64,000 nucleotides of DNA from Leishmania mexicana MHOM/GT/2001/U1103 (lineage: Eukaryota; Euglenozoa; Kinetoplastea; Trypanosomatida; Trypanosomatidae): contig NC_018338.1 in the NCBI RefSeq assembly GCF_000234665.1, positions 112,501-176,500 of the forward strand, given 5' to 3'. How positions within the stretch are numbered: position 1 is the stretch's first letter. The letters are not shown here. Below are more notes on the stretch, generated by a model. It was given only the letters and a program-made list of their open reading frames with translations, did not search any database and had not been told where the DNA came from.

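Noticed and set aside
38795..63814. An 8,339-codon antisense open frame rich in Ser-Cys-Cys-Trp-Thr
   Set aside because: It is the reverse reading of the 39-bp array, crosses a run of N, and switches repeat type exactly at the frame error near 41100. There is no independent sign of a gene.
1..64000. CRISPR array, insertion sequence, tRNA or rRNA genes
   Set aside because: The tandem array is coding, with no spacer-repeat alternation, and the genome is a eukaryote's. I found no convincing cloverleaf, rRNA segment or transposase.

Overview
This is nuclear DNA from a trypanosomatid, almost certainly Leishmania. All recognisable genes lie on the + strand and lack introns. They are separated by 1-6 kb spacers of CA/TG, TA and homopyrimidine runs, as expected for polycistronic transcription with trans-splicing. 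Coding sequence is GC-rich at third positions. The gene set (HAP2/GCS1, then a Ser/Ala/Pro-repeat proteophosphoglycan) resembles what I recall of the chromosome 35 proteophosphoglycan region of L. major. The exact species cannot be read from the window.

Layout. Positions 1-1297 hold the 3' part of a sperm-tail PG-rich (STPGR) axonemal protein. Positions 3111-5027 and 6136-7947 hold two tandem, diverged arrestin-fold proteins. Positions 9082-11835 encode the gamete fusogen HAP2/GCS1. Positions 14326-15297 hold a Ser-rich hypothetical protein, preceded by a short uORF. Positions 16346 to about 17800 hold the remains of a multi-membrane-span gene with three in-frame stops and a frame change. Positions 21682-26715 encode a very large protein kinase with degenerate EF-hands and a roughly 435-residue insert inside the catalytic domain. 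From 32349 to the window end runs a giant proteophosphoglycan: signal peptide, two copies of a Cys-capped leucine-rich module, then a 39-bp tandem array coding APSSSSAPSSSSS that fills nearly half of the window and is still running at 64000.

Assembly. Two runs of exactly 100 N (35998-36097 and 38817-38916) break the array and are almost certainly scaffold gaps of unknown size. The middle contig has a different repeat flavour and ends in unique sequence, so its placement is doubtful. One extra base near 41100 shifts the repeat frame. The very long antisense and off-frame ORFs over the array are artefacts of a 3n-length repeat with no stop in any frame.

Biology. No operon-like functional logic is expected, because trypanosomatid gene clusters are transcribed together regardless of function. 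The most notable contents are the HAP2 fusogen, the LRR-headed phosphoglycan scaffold with its internally homogenised array, the insert-bearing kinase and the decayed membrane-protein gene.
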